In this document: positions 59,801-64,000 of the stretch, in pieces
Numbering within the stretch: position 1 is the first letter of the stretch
Layout: the number at the start of each line of letters is the position of its first letter
Assembly (NCBI GenBank): GCA_017506865.1
Contig: JAFCMP010000113.1
Coordinates: 372,001-436,000, forward strand
Source: Tribonema minus
Taxonomy: Eukaryota > Sar > Xanthophyceae > Tribonematales > Tribonemataceae
Reading direction: 5' to 3'
Length of the DNA: 64,000 nt
The notes under the pieces: generated by a model
What the model was told of the DNA's origin: nothing
Database searches by the model: none
Seen by the model: only the letters and a program-made list of their open reading frames with translations
Translations under genes and position numbers: made by a program

Positions 59801-62293
59801 CTCGGGTAAGCGCACACTTGTAGTGGACGGAAACATTTTGATAGGAACACACAAACCAACGGCTGCAAACCCTAACTTAACTCTAACCCTAACCCTAACC
59901 CTAACCCTACCCACCGGCGGCACCTCTACTGGAACATTGTCTGGTTCATAACGCGCCTCGGGTGAGCGCGCACTTGTAGACAGGAGCACCTTGATAGGAA
60001 AACAAAGACCAGCATCGCAGGACCTCGCTGTTCATTGTGCACGGGTGGGCAACACGTTCATACACACACAAACTTCGCAGTGTATCATTTTGAATTCAAA
60101 TGATACACTGCGAAGTTTGTGCGCAAGTGTTTTTCACATGCACCGGCGCTACCTGTACTGACATATCGTCTGATCCAGCATGTGCATCGGTGAGCCCGTG
60201 CTCTTGCTGCAGCAGGCAGCGGCAGGTAGCCAACAGAGTAACCATTAAGACTACAATTGCTGGCCACGTGCATAATCAGAGGAGTACGCTTTGGAGCAAG
60301 ACGCATCGTTAACCGGCAAGGTCGGGGGCCTACCGTTCATGACATATGGTTGTCACTCTGCGGGCATCCTTGAGCCACCCAGCATCAAGCTGGCCCAGCC
60401 CCCCCCCCCTCCTCCCCCCCGAAGTTGCATGGCCTCACACGCGCCCCCCCTCCTGCTGTCGCTGCCACCACCGCCGCCCACCCGTCCGCCCCCCAGGCTC
60501 CCCATGCCGCTGCGGCAGTCGGAGCGGAACCGCCGCGTGCGCAGCCGCCGCCAGCAGCAGCGCTCGCCGTCCCCTGCCGCCGACAGCACTGGCGCCGCCG
60601 CCGCCGCCGCCGCGGCAGCGCCGGAGTTCGACGAAGTGCCGGTGGTGTCGTGGCAGCGCCCCGCGGCGATGGCGCGCGCCGCGCAGCTGGCGGCATGGGC
60701 GGCGGCGGGCGGCGGCGGCGGCGTGCGCGCGGGCGCGCTCGCGCCTGCGGCTCTGCTGGCGTGCGTGCTGCCGCCGCCGCCGCTGGCGGCGCTGTTCCCC
60801 GGGCTGTCGCCGCGCGAGACGGAGGCGCTGAACGGCGTCCTCACCATGCTGCACCTCAGGTGGGGGGGGGGCGCGGTGTCCTGTGTGCAAGAGCAATGTA
60901 GAGGTCTGGTGCGGGGAATGGGGGTCTGAGCAGCTGGCAGTGCGATCGCTTGTAGAAGGAATGTCAGCCCTTCAAAGCAGCCCCACCCCATGTCTTTGGT
61001 GCTGTATTACCAGGGGCAAGCAGATGTACATTTTCAGGATCCGATGTGCAATGGTTGTATTTGAATCGTCGTTCAGCTGGCCCTGCCCTGTCAAATCAAC
61101 AGCGCGCAAGATGGCGTCGTCGCTTCTCATGTCCACCCGCCAGTTTCGACTCTGCAGCTCAGCTGCGCCCACGCGCACCCAGCACTGCCGGCGCCCGCAC
61201 CCGCGCTCTCTCCAACTTCAACACTTGATGCCCTAAACTTCAAACCTCGCGGCGCGCGCAGGCACTCCCACGGCCTCGGAGACGTGCTGCGCAAGCTGCA
61301 GCAGCTGCGCGCGCCGGCGCCGCCGCCCACGGCCGAGTCGCGGCGCCTGAGCTACTGCGGCGGCGGCAGCCCTTTCTTCAGCTGCGGCGGCGGCAGCGGC
61401 GCCACGAGCGGCCTCCACGAGGGCGCGTACGTGACGCTGTTGAAGTTGATAGCGGCGACGCACGTCGGCGGCGACCTGGACGTGCGCGCCAGCATCGCTC
61501 AGGTACGGTTCTGCGCGCGCTAGGGTTAGTGCTAGGGTTAGGTAGGGTCAACATTGAAGTTGAGGTTAGGTGCGCGCGAGGCGGGTGTGTGCTGCAGAAC
61601 CCCACTCAATCGCCAACTCATTGGTGCCAACGCACGCACCCAGGAGCTCGGAGTTTTAGCCCACGTGTGTGCGTGCACAGCTCAAGCCCAGGAAGGCGGT
61701 GATGCGCATACGCAGACTGCTGTTAACGAACACAGTTTTGTTGCGTACCCATGGGCTGTATGCGAGCGGTCCATCACGCCCGTTGCCAACACACAAGCTC
61801 TCTCATGGTGGCCTAGCCCCAAGTAGCAGCTGCGTACCATGTCGCCGTGCTCCCCACGTGTTACCTGCAGCAGCCCCTTCTACATCACAACAACTGTCGT
61901 TGGTGGCTGACGTCGTGGCTCATTGCCTGAGCGCTGCCGCAGCTGCGCGAGAGCGACACGCTGCCGCCGTTCGAGCGCGCCTTCGTCGCCAGCGTGCAGG
62001 CCATGGCGGACAGGGGCAGCGGCGGCGGCGCGGCAGCAGCAGCGGCAGCGGCGACGGCGCAGCGCAAGGGCGGCATCAGTAGGGAGCCCTCGCTGAGCGC
62101 TGTTGCGGCGCCTGCGGCAGCGCCGGCGGTGGTAGCAGCGTCAGCGGCAGCGGCGGCAGCGACTCCCATGGGCGCGGGGCCGCGCGCGGCGGCGGCGCAC
62201 GAGCGGCGGGTGAGCGCCGCCGTGCTGCAGCTGTTGGACGAGCTGCCGAGCGATCGCGCGCTCGCGTACCGCAGCATCTGGGGGTATGTGTAG
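31483..62293 (+). CDS. DENND4/Crag-like MABP-DENN protein, putative Rab GEF
   Basis: DENN proteins catalyse GDP-GTP exchange on Rab GTPases in membrane traffic; DENND4/Crag acts on Rab10/Rab11 in animals. Exons: 31483-31787, 32524-32696, 34900-35039, 36125-36277, 37106-37273, 39068-39353, 39710-40386, 41460-41626, 42619-42670, 43357-43414, 43450-44162, 44421-44483, 44749-44878, 45010-45320, 47137-47217, 48119-48358, 49149-49243, 49664-49838, 50338-50595, 51426-51608, 52672-52992, 53324-53466, 54957-55215, 56880-57629, 58040-58201, 59674-59805, 60497-60859, 61262-61502, 61943-62293. Order: MABP (1-206), uDENN (207-313), cDENN (about 410-710), dDENN (about 1030-1160), PPR-like (about 1530-1583), zinc-binding MAGW block (about 1700-1735), SPVVLRRQLE block, C-terminus. 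Total about 2,380 aa, longer than animal DENND4 because of Ala/Gly-rich inserts. One frame jump lies inside the 56880 exon. Exons 43357-44878 are least certain. Confidence 0.85.
32787..33465 (+). repeat. Five downstream echoes of MABP exon 2
   Basis: Copies near 32787, 32898, 33008, 33108 and 33420 repeat CTGGCGGTGAAGCGGGCGCG through GACATCATCGATGGTGAGC. Several keep the donor. Repeat family A copy 3 is inserted between the fourth and fifth. Confidence 0.88.
33202..33354 (+). repeat. Dispersed repeat family A, copy 3
   Basis: It lies in the MABP-DENN intron 2 among echo copies of exon 2. It shares AGATCGTAGAGCTCTAGGTG with copy 1 and the CCACCAATAA, GTGGTCGCCGCTGCTG and CCACAGTAGTC blocks with the others. 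Confidence 0.78.
34300..34860 (+). repeat. Upstream echoes of MABP exon 3 (about five)
   Basis: The clearest copies start at 34613 and 34749. Each repeats a GCGCAG acceptor, GCCCGCCGCCGCTGCGCAGC and a TACCTTACCCAGTG linker. Weaker copies lie near 34310, 34430 and 34530. Confidence 0.8.
35999..36765 (+). repeat. Echoes on both sides of uDENN exon 4
   Basis: One upstream copy (35999-36065) repeats GTGGGCGAAGCGCCCACGGT. Four downstream copies (near 36335, 36473, 36603 and 36733) repeat GCACGCGCCTCATCTACAGG and the donor. The real exon is 36125-36277. Confidence 0.85.
36125..37273 (+). CDS. MABP-DENN exons 4-5: upstream DENN (uDENN)
   Basis: Exon 4 (36125-36277): LGEAPTVCALPYRSAIQERY, PFCPFPQTQLPMFLYPDG. 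Exon 5 (37106-37273): FFPLVFTDINGRHNFAGCLT followed by FYEPVPEKRV. These match the uDENN order PxxxxFCFP, then F-x-x-T-x-x-x-G-x-x-x-Y-G/A-x-x-x-x-FYE. Both exons are phase 0 at both ends. Confidence 0.9.
37428..37852 (+). repeat. Three downstream echoes of uDENN exon 5
   Basis: Copies near 37428, 37675 and 37797 repeat GTGCGCTACGTGCGCCACGC to CGCAGGGTGAGC. A TTAGGG tract at 37568-37606 lies among them. Confidence 0.88.
37568..37606 (+). repeat. TTAGGG tract
   Basis: Five to six units in the MABP-DENN intron among echoes of uDENN exon 5. Confidence 0.9.
38018..38025. repeat. Left target-site duplication CGCAAGAC
   Basis: This is identical to the 8 bp at 38755-38762 on the other side of the hAT-like element. 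Confidence 0.8.
38026..38754. mobile_element. hAT-like non-autonomous transposon with 8-bp target-site duplication
   Basis: The two ends are inverted: TAGGGTTGGCAC at 38026 and GTGCCAACCCTA ending at 38754. They continue inward as imperfect AT-rich TATACGCGTATA-like inverted repeats of roughly 100 bp. The element is flanked by a perfect 8-bp direct repeat CGCAAGAC (38018-38025 and 38755-38762). An 8-bp duplication and a (C/T)AGGG-type terminus are hAT superfamily hallmarks. At 729 bp it cannot encode a full transposase. A minus-strand stretch near 38510 (VWDFLEVG) might be a relic of a BED-type N-terminus, but this is weak. It sits in the intron between the uDENN exon 37106-37273 and exon 39068. 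Confidence 0.8.
38755..38762. repeat. Right target-site duplication CGCAAGAC
   Basis: This is identical to the 8 bp at 38018-38025 on the other side of the hAT-like element. Confidence 0.8.
39068..42670 (+). CDS. MABP-DENN exons 6-9: acidic linker and core DENN (cDENN)
   Basis: Exon 6 (39068-39353) is a linker with a strongly acidic run (GDDDTDDNNEDEDDDEDD). Exon 7 (39710-40386) has VYAPKTICAISRAPIYGTLR, a poly-Gly loop, then FRCLGVANAMAVFGLMLQEA and KLVFLSTRLALLTQ. Exon 8 (41460-41626): VMEGFRALLFPLEWQSLYVP, ILPAALSGCLEAPGGFMIGI. Exon 9 (42619-42670): LNLAGQAHMVNLDLNE. These are the classical cDENN motifs (ALF-P-x-x-W, Y-x-P-x-L-P, P-x-P-F-x-x-G, V-D-L-D). A possible 15-nt microexon at 42907-42921 would also keep phase. 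Confidence 0.9.
40985..42110 (+). repeat. Echoes on both sides of cDENN exon 8
   Basis: Upstream copies (about 41000-41035, 41262-41320) repeat ATGGAGGGGTTCCGCGCGCT. Downstream copies (about 41712, 41780-41883, 41935-41992, 42045-42105) repeat GCGGACATGGAGGTCGGCAC and GATCGCGAGGTGCGTCAC. The real exon is 41460-41626. Confidence 0.88.
42766..42823 (+). repeat. Downstream echo of cDENN exon 9
   Basis: A copy of CTGAATCTGGCGGGGCAGGC to AACCTGGACCTC with a GTGAGC donor. No AG precedes it, so it is not an independent exon. Confidence 0.85.
43357..44878 (+). CDS. MABP-DENN exons 10-13: low-complexity linker before dDENN
   Basis: ILLPSGKFYRD (43357-43414) continues the cDENN LP motif. The downstream frame (ANGYAVNHQIARKTSPNLPP, TKAYLPLPPGVRAALAARLA, DVYSDPFTGG) is shifted by two bases. 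A 35-nt C-rich intron at 43415-43449, or a length error in the C-run, would connect them. Exon 44421-44483 (EQHRSAARSKLLGAAAANAL) and a Gly/Ser exon 44749-44878 are supported only by phase and splice sites. Confidence 0.5.
44760..44866 (+). repeat. GGC triplet repeat before dDENN
   Basis: A long GGC/AGC tract, probably a Gly/Ser linker exon (44749-44878). All three frames are open through it, so the frame rests on splice phase only. Confidence 0.85.
45010..47217 (+). CDS. MABP-DENN exons 14-15: downstream DENN (dDENN)
   Basis: Exon 45010-45320: ALRDAFLCAMVDMLGDLGQH, RLFDTASFLEQVEHVSRPFV, QALTTTQ. Exon 47137-47217: MFWVLVQQWVEISENDDKLV then FFEDCVK. This is the dDENN helical set: R-x-A-F-L, FD-x-x-x-FL, PF-x-x-x-L-x-x-TQ-x-F. 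The join at 45320/47137 restores the conserved TQ-MF. The 1.8-kb intron between them is filled with copies of the first exon's end. Confidence 0.9.
45362..46215 (+). repeat. Series of downstream echoes of dDENN exon 45010-45320
   Basis: At least six alternating copies repeat GTTCGTGCAGGCGCTGACGA and TTTGACACGGTGTTGTTGCT. The linkers resemble CATCTAGGGTTTGAAGTAGG. The copies at 45478-45660 and 45715-45890 are themselves a longer tandem pair of about 240 bp. Confidence 0.88.
46866..46950 (+). repeat. Upstream echo of dDENN exon 47137
   Basis: This repeats CGGAATGCCGCT, a long C-run, GTGCAG and ATGTTCTGGGCGCTGGTG-like sequence, as found at 47085-47155. Confidence 0.85.
47698..47726 (+). repeat. 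TTAGGG tract
   Basis: Four units in the intron after dDENN exon 47137-47217. Confidence 0.85.
48119..51608 (+). CDS. MABP-DENN exons 16-20: central linker
   Basis: Exon 48119-48358 (VWKQRRLKAAA, then Gly-rich; an internal donor at 48269 is also possible). Exon 49149-49243 (TKGVKMLLHSAPGAMAAHIG). Exon 49664-49838 (acidic SEEEDEDDSGDD and a Cys cluster CNDCGGPGSC). Exon 50338-50595 (AKRLAKELSLHDAS, Pro-rich). Exon 51426-51608 (EALPAVLQKLRTHAILAA; an alternative donor at 51525 keeps phase). No domain was recognised; all junctions keep phase. Confidence 0.7.
48981..49076 (+). repeat. CTG/CCG triplet repeat in intron
   Basis: A CTGCTGCTG-type tract upstream of the acceptor at 49148. It may serve as the polypyrimidine tract; open frames through it are fortuitous. 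Confidence 0.8.
49312..49460 (+). repeat. Downstream echoes of exon 49149-49243
   Basis: The first copy (about 49312-49352) repeats GTGCCCTCCGCGCACGTGCA-like sequence and the donor; a second partial copy is near 49420. Intervening text (GCTGAGCGATGTGCACA) is also duplicated. Confidence 0.75.
49936..50000 (+). repeat. Downstream echo of exon 49664-49838
   Basis: This repeats GGGACGAGATGCTGCTGAGC through GCGGCGGTGCAGGTGCG. Confidence 0.85.
50045..50071. repeat. CCCTAA tract
   Basis: Four units shortly after the echo at 49936-50000. Confidence 0.85.
50652..50695 (+). repeat. Downstream echo of exon 50338-50595
   Basis: This repeats CTGGAAGCTGTCGGACGCGC with a GTGGGT-like donor, a diverged copy of CTGGAAGTTGCTGGAGGCGC. 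Confidence 0.7.
51262..51425 (+). repeat. Dispersed repeat family B, copy 1 (3' end of an intron)
   Basis: About 160 bp sharing CAGCTACGTGCCT, AAGTGATG, CGCTGCTTCC, CGCAAAA and ACATTC in order with 59520-59673. It ends exactly at the acceptor of the exon 51426-51608. Confidence 0.65.
51672..51790 (+). repeat. Downstream echo of exon 51426-51608
   Basis: This repeats GGCGGGGGCTGCGCC, GCGGCGGAG, GGGCTGC and the ATCGATGGTGGGGTAGGCTG end. Confidence 0.8.
51959..52617 (+). repeat. Five upstream echoes of PPR exon 52672
   Basis: Copies at about 51959, 52094, 52243, 52395 and 52545 repeat GCGCTGCGCGTGTACGTCTC through GCCGAGCGCTGTCACGAGCA. Period is about 140-150 bp, most with a pseudo-acceptor CAG in front. 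This is the clearest upstream series in the window. Confidence 0.92.
52672..53466 (+). CDS. MABP-DENN exons 21-22: PPR-like segment
   Basis: Exon 52672-52992 encodes ALRVYVSAFAVHLLCLPS and then MWRYVLVACGHVGG with VAAALFDAMRACAITPNSVT, YGLYTKAL. This is a pentatricopeptide-type helical hairpin (F-x-x-M-x-x-x-x-I-x-P-N-x-V-T-Y). DENND4 proteins carry a PPR motif at the same place after dDENN. Exon 53324-53466 has YLEEMGMQWCEAAVGESFDR and a Ser/Arg-rich end. Confidence 0.85.
53230..53280 (+). repeat. Upstream echo of exon 53324-53466
   Basis: This repeats the CTCGCTGCCGCAG acceptor and CGCTTCAAGTCCATGGGCGG. Confidence 0.88.
53568..54135 (+). repeat. Four downstream echoes of exon 53324-53466
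   Basis: Copies near 53568, 53830, 53942 and 54062 repeat GGCGAGTC, TTTGACAGG and CTCAGGAGGTCCAGC. They diverge progressively away from the exon. Confidence 0.82.
54829..54885 (+). repeat. Upstream echo of exon 54957-55215
   Basis: This repeats GTGGCCATGAGCGTGCGCGC and GTCCATCGCCATGC after a long C-run, with CGGCAG as pseudo-acceptor. Confidence 0.88.
54957..57629 (+). CDS. MABP-DENN exons 23-24: zinc-ribbon-like MAGW block with a frame jump
   Basis: Exon 54957-55215 ends CAACAYCLMDEE. Exon 56880-57629 begins VMAGWRHTDTEDYKVECPRC then SEPLVPKLSY. Together they give C-x2-C-x2-C ... DEE-x-MAGW ... C-P-x-C ... LVP, the conserved C-terminal cysteine block of DENND4 proteins. Beyond about 57000 the frame runs into a GCC repeat. 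The sensible continuation (SPSPRNSLNAGG, SLSMPNDGGG, VRGLSLDERSPP) is in a different frame, implying a net one-base excess within 57000-57100, or an unseen splice. Confidence 0.8.
55263..56240 (+). repeat. About six downstream echoes of exon 54957-55215
   Basis: Copies near 55265, 55365, 55530, 55785, 56050 and 56200 repeat GCGCGCTGCGCGGCGTGCGC, CTACTGCCTGATGGACGAGG and the GAGGTAAC donor. The intervening linkers carry CCTAACCCTAA-type tracts. They copy the Cys-coding part of the zinc-binding block. Confidence 0.88.
56513..56556 (+). repeat. TTAGGG-like tract
   Basis: Interrupted TTAGGG/TTAGG units in the intron before exon 56880. Confidence 0.82.
58040..62293 (+). CDS. MABP-DENN exons 25-29: C-terminal region
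   Basis: Exon 58040-58201 is Gly-rich (HDSWHAAGGKRGGPYGSISG). Exon 59674-59805 has SPVVLRRQLERL and HLYWNIVWFTTRLG, matching the SPLVLRKELE...WNLVWYF-x-RL block that ends DENND4 proteins. Exon 60497-60859 starts LPMPLRQSERNRRV. Exon 61262-61502 has HSHGLGDVLRKLQQL. The last exon, 61943-62293, has LRESDTLPPFERAFVASVQA and RVSAAVLQLLDELPSDRALA, and stops at TAG 62291-62293. Confidence 0.83.
58255..58610 (+). repeat. Three downstream echoes of exon 58040-58201
   Basis: Copies near 58258, 58378 and 58515 repeat GGGGGCAAGCGCGGTGGCCC, AGCATCAGCGGC and ATATACCTGAGGTGAGC. Confidence 0.87.
59036..59500 (+). repeat. Upstream echoes of exon 59674-59805 (about four)
   Basis: Copies near 59040, 59235, 59345 and 59430 repeat GCAGCCCCGTGGTGCTGCGG and CGGCAGCTGGAGCGTCTGCA, separated by CTGAGCATCA-type linkers. 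Confidence 0.85.
59520..59673 (+). repeat. Dispersed repeat family B, copy 2 (3' end of an intron)
   Basis: Same ordered blocks as 51262-51425. It ends at the CTGCAG acceptor of the exon 59674-59805. Two introns of one gene therefore share a homologous 3' end although the exons differ. Confidence 0.65.
59882..59910. repeat. CCCTAA tract
   Basis: Four units directly before the first downstream echo of exon 59674-59805. Confidence 0.85.
59915..60195 (+). repeat. Downstream echoes of exon 59674-59805 (two copies)
   Basis: A close copy at 59917-59965 (CACCGGCGGCACCTCTACTG to CGCCTCGGGTGAGC) and a decayed copy at about 60142-60195. The perfect inverted repeat 60067-60121 lies between them. Confidence 0.85.
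60067..60121. repeat. Perfect 24-bp inverted repeat with 7-nt loop
   Basis: The left arm 60067-60090 and right arm 60098-60121 are exact reverse complements around TGAATTC. RNA from either strand would form a strong hairpin. It lies in the intron between exons 59674-59805 and 60497-60859, just before a decayed copy of the first exon's end. Confidence 0.9.
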
Positions 62294-64000
62294 GGCGCGG
62301 GGTGCGCTGCGGCGGCGTTGCGTTGCGTCGTCGCACCCGTCTTCGGGGGGTCACGCGTGCGTGTCGCGTCGGTGCGCTGTGCGGCGCCGGCGCGCAGCCG
62401 CTTGCGCGCGCTTGCCATTCAAATATGTGTTGGTATGCCGGTCTGATAGGGTATGTGTTTGACCGTATGCGCCGCTGCGGAGGCTGATTGGGGAAGGGCC
62501 TCACTTTTATCCTCCAGATCGGTGTTTGGCTGTGATGAATGTGTGAAGGGAAGGGGGTGGGGGAGGGGAGGCGCGGAGGGGGCATCTGTGCGAGATTCCG
62601 CTCAGTGAAATCACAATGCGCGCACGGTGGATGCAGATCTTGCAAATGCATGTGCCCTTTCTACGTTGGTGGAGCGCTGTCACTGTGCCGACCTGCTGCC
62701 TGCCGCTGCTGCCGTCCGTTCAAGGGGCAGAGCGCCGATTTCTTGCTCTCTACATCAGCGGTTTTACTTGTGCATGCGCAATTGTGTGAACGCATCTCTG
62801 CTGCACGTGTCTTGCTGTCGTCGTTCGGCAACCATTGGCCTCAAGTTGTGAATCGCAACATGAGGAAAACATGCTGGTAGCAGTACTCGTGGAAGAAAAC
62901 CAATCTCAGCGCCTCTCCTTACTGTTGCAGTACATGCACTTTGTCGACGCATGACGCCTTTCCAGGGTCCACACACCTGTGGATTTCTGAGACATGATTC
63001 ACGCCAGCGCTTGCAGTACAACTGCAGCATGCGGCGACTTGACCAGCCTCGCAGGTGCACTCATGGCTTCTTGCGGACGGTCCATGCTGCGAAAGTGCGG
63101 CCAGCAGTCTCCTGTGCAGAAGACTGCTTCTCACGGCCGTCCGGTCAATGCGGTGACACTGTGCTACCCATATTCCGCCCTGTGCCAGCGGGTGAGCGTC
63201 GCTGCTGCCTCCTCACAAGCTTCAGCGCTCACATATCTGAAATAGGCGGGGCGGCACGCTGTGCATGTCGGCCTCGTGCGCAGCCGTGGCAGCGTCAACA
63301 GAGCAGTGACATGCACTCAACGCATGCCCTTCAGTTCCACGCGCTGTGCTCGGCATGAAACTCAGCATCATGCGTGCAGTTGCCCCCACTGGGCAGATGA
63401 CACTGTAGATGCTGCAGAATCATTTGCCAAAATGGGTATGCATATGTGATGCAGGCGACAGCACCACCGGCGACACTAACGAACCACAGTGACGTGCCCA
63501 CGTTGTGCTTCAACGGGTGCAATCGTACTGCACCAAATCCTCAAGAAGTGGCGTGCTGCGAGACCGAGAATTTGCCATAGCAACAATGATATTGCAAGTT
63601 GCACTAAGCGCAGGCGTGCAGGTGCCGCTCTGCAGTTTTATGTGTAGTTGATCCAATCGTGCAATTTTAAGCCGTTGGCGACCGGCTTCACAGCAGTGCT
63701 TCGGTGCTTCCAAGGCATGGCGATGCTTTTTCAAGAATGACAGGGGTGGGTCAGCCTCAGCATAAGTGCTGCACACATGTGTTCTCAGGAGCGGCGCGTG
63801 CTGTGGGCGGAGGCAGCTTGAAGGAGTGGCTCGAGCGGCCAACGCCATTCCGCATGCGTATGCAGCGGATGTGGCGACCAGCACTTGTGCCGTGTTCAGC
63901 ATTGTCACTCGCAGCACCCTCATCAACAGCGATGGGGCAGGAATTTTGGCGAGTCTCCTCCTGCAGAAAACTTCAAGGTCTCCTCTGTGTCAGCGAACAC
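62294..64000. other. 3' flank of the MABP-DENN gene, no gene recognised
   Basis: 1.7 kb with lower GC than the exons. Several short open frames exist on both strands (for example 63510-63926, minus) but none shows a conserved motif or a repeated exon-edge pattern. An exon of a further gene cannot be excluded. Confidence 0.4.

Noticed and set aside
63510-63926. 138-aa minus-strand ORF near the right edge
   Set aside because: No motif, no splice context and no similarity pattern I can name; likely chance.
1-64000. tRNA, rRNA or other structured RNA genes, and viral or toxin genes
   Set aside because: None recognised on either strand.

Overview
Nuclear DNA of a GC-rich eukaryotic alga. The leftmost gene is a class II DAHP synthase whose first exon encodes a signal peptide ending in an AFAP motif. 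That motif marks bipartite plastid targeting in algae with a secondary red plastid (haptophytes, stramenopiles). A haptophyte-like source fits the high GC, intron-rich genes and TTAGGG repeats, but the window does not prove it. All four genes are split by GT-AG introns. I rebuilt exons by hand from splice sites, reading-frame phase and family motifs; there is no transcript support.

Layout. (1) Class II DAHP synthase, minus strand: exon 1 at 1266-1526, remainder off the left edge or unrecognised. (2) KDM5/JARID1-like JmjC histone lysine demethylase, plus strand: 2803-14600, 12 exons, 738 aa, phase-consistent throughout. (3) A 1,599-aa protein with three to four degenerate cyclic-nucleotide-binding-like (CNBD) modules, minus strand: 30278-16957, 14 exons, phase-consistent throughout, possibly with more 5' exons. 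(4) A MABP-DENN protein of the DENND4/Crag type, a probable Rab GEF, plus strand: 31483-62293, about 29 exons, about 2,380 aa. Genes 1/2 and 3/4 are divergent pairs; genes 2/3 converge. The last 1.7 kb has no gene I can support.

The most unusual feature is a genome-style pattern. Most exons are accompanied in the adjoining intron by one to six decayed tandem copies ('echoes') of the exon edge plus its splice site. Echoes upstream copy the 3' splice site and exon start; echoes downstream copy the exon end and 5' splice site. Some echoes are still frame-compatible cassettes and others carry stops. Introns also hold many TTAGGG/CCCTAA tracts (one a head-to-head junction), long C-runs on the sense strand just before acceptors, and a recurring TTGAAGTT-like word. 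Two small dispersed repeat families, a perfect 24-bp inverted repeat and a complete 729-bp hAT-like element with an 8-bp target-site duplication are also intronic.

Functionally the genes are unrelated housekeeping or regulatory types (aromatic amino-acid synthesis, chromatin, putative cyclic-nucleotide sensing, membrane traffic), as expected for a eukaryotic chromosome segment rather than an operon or island.
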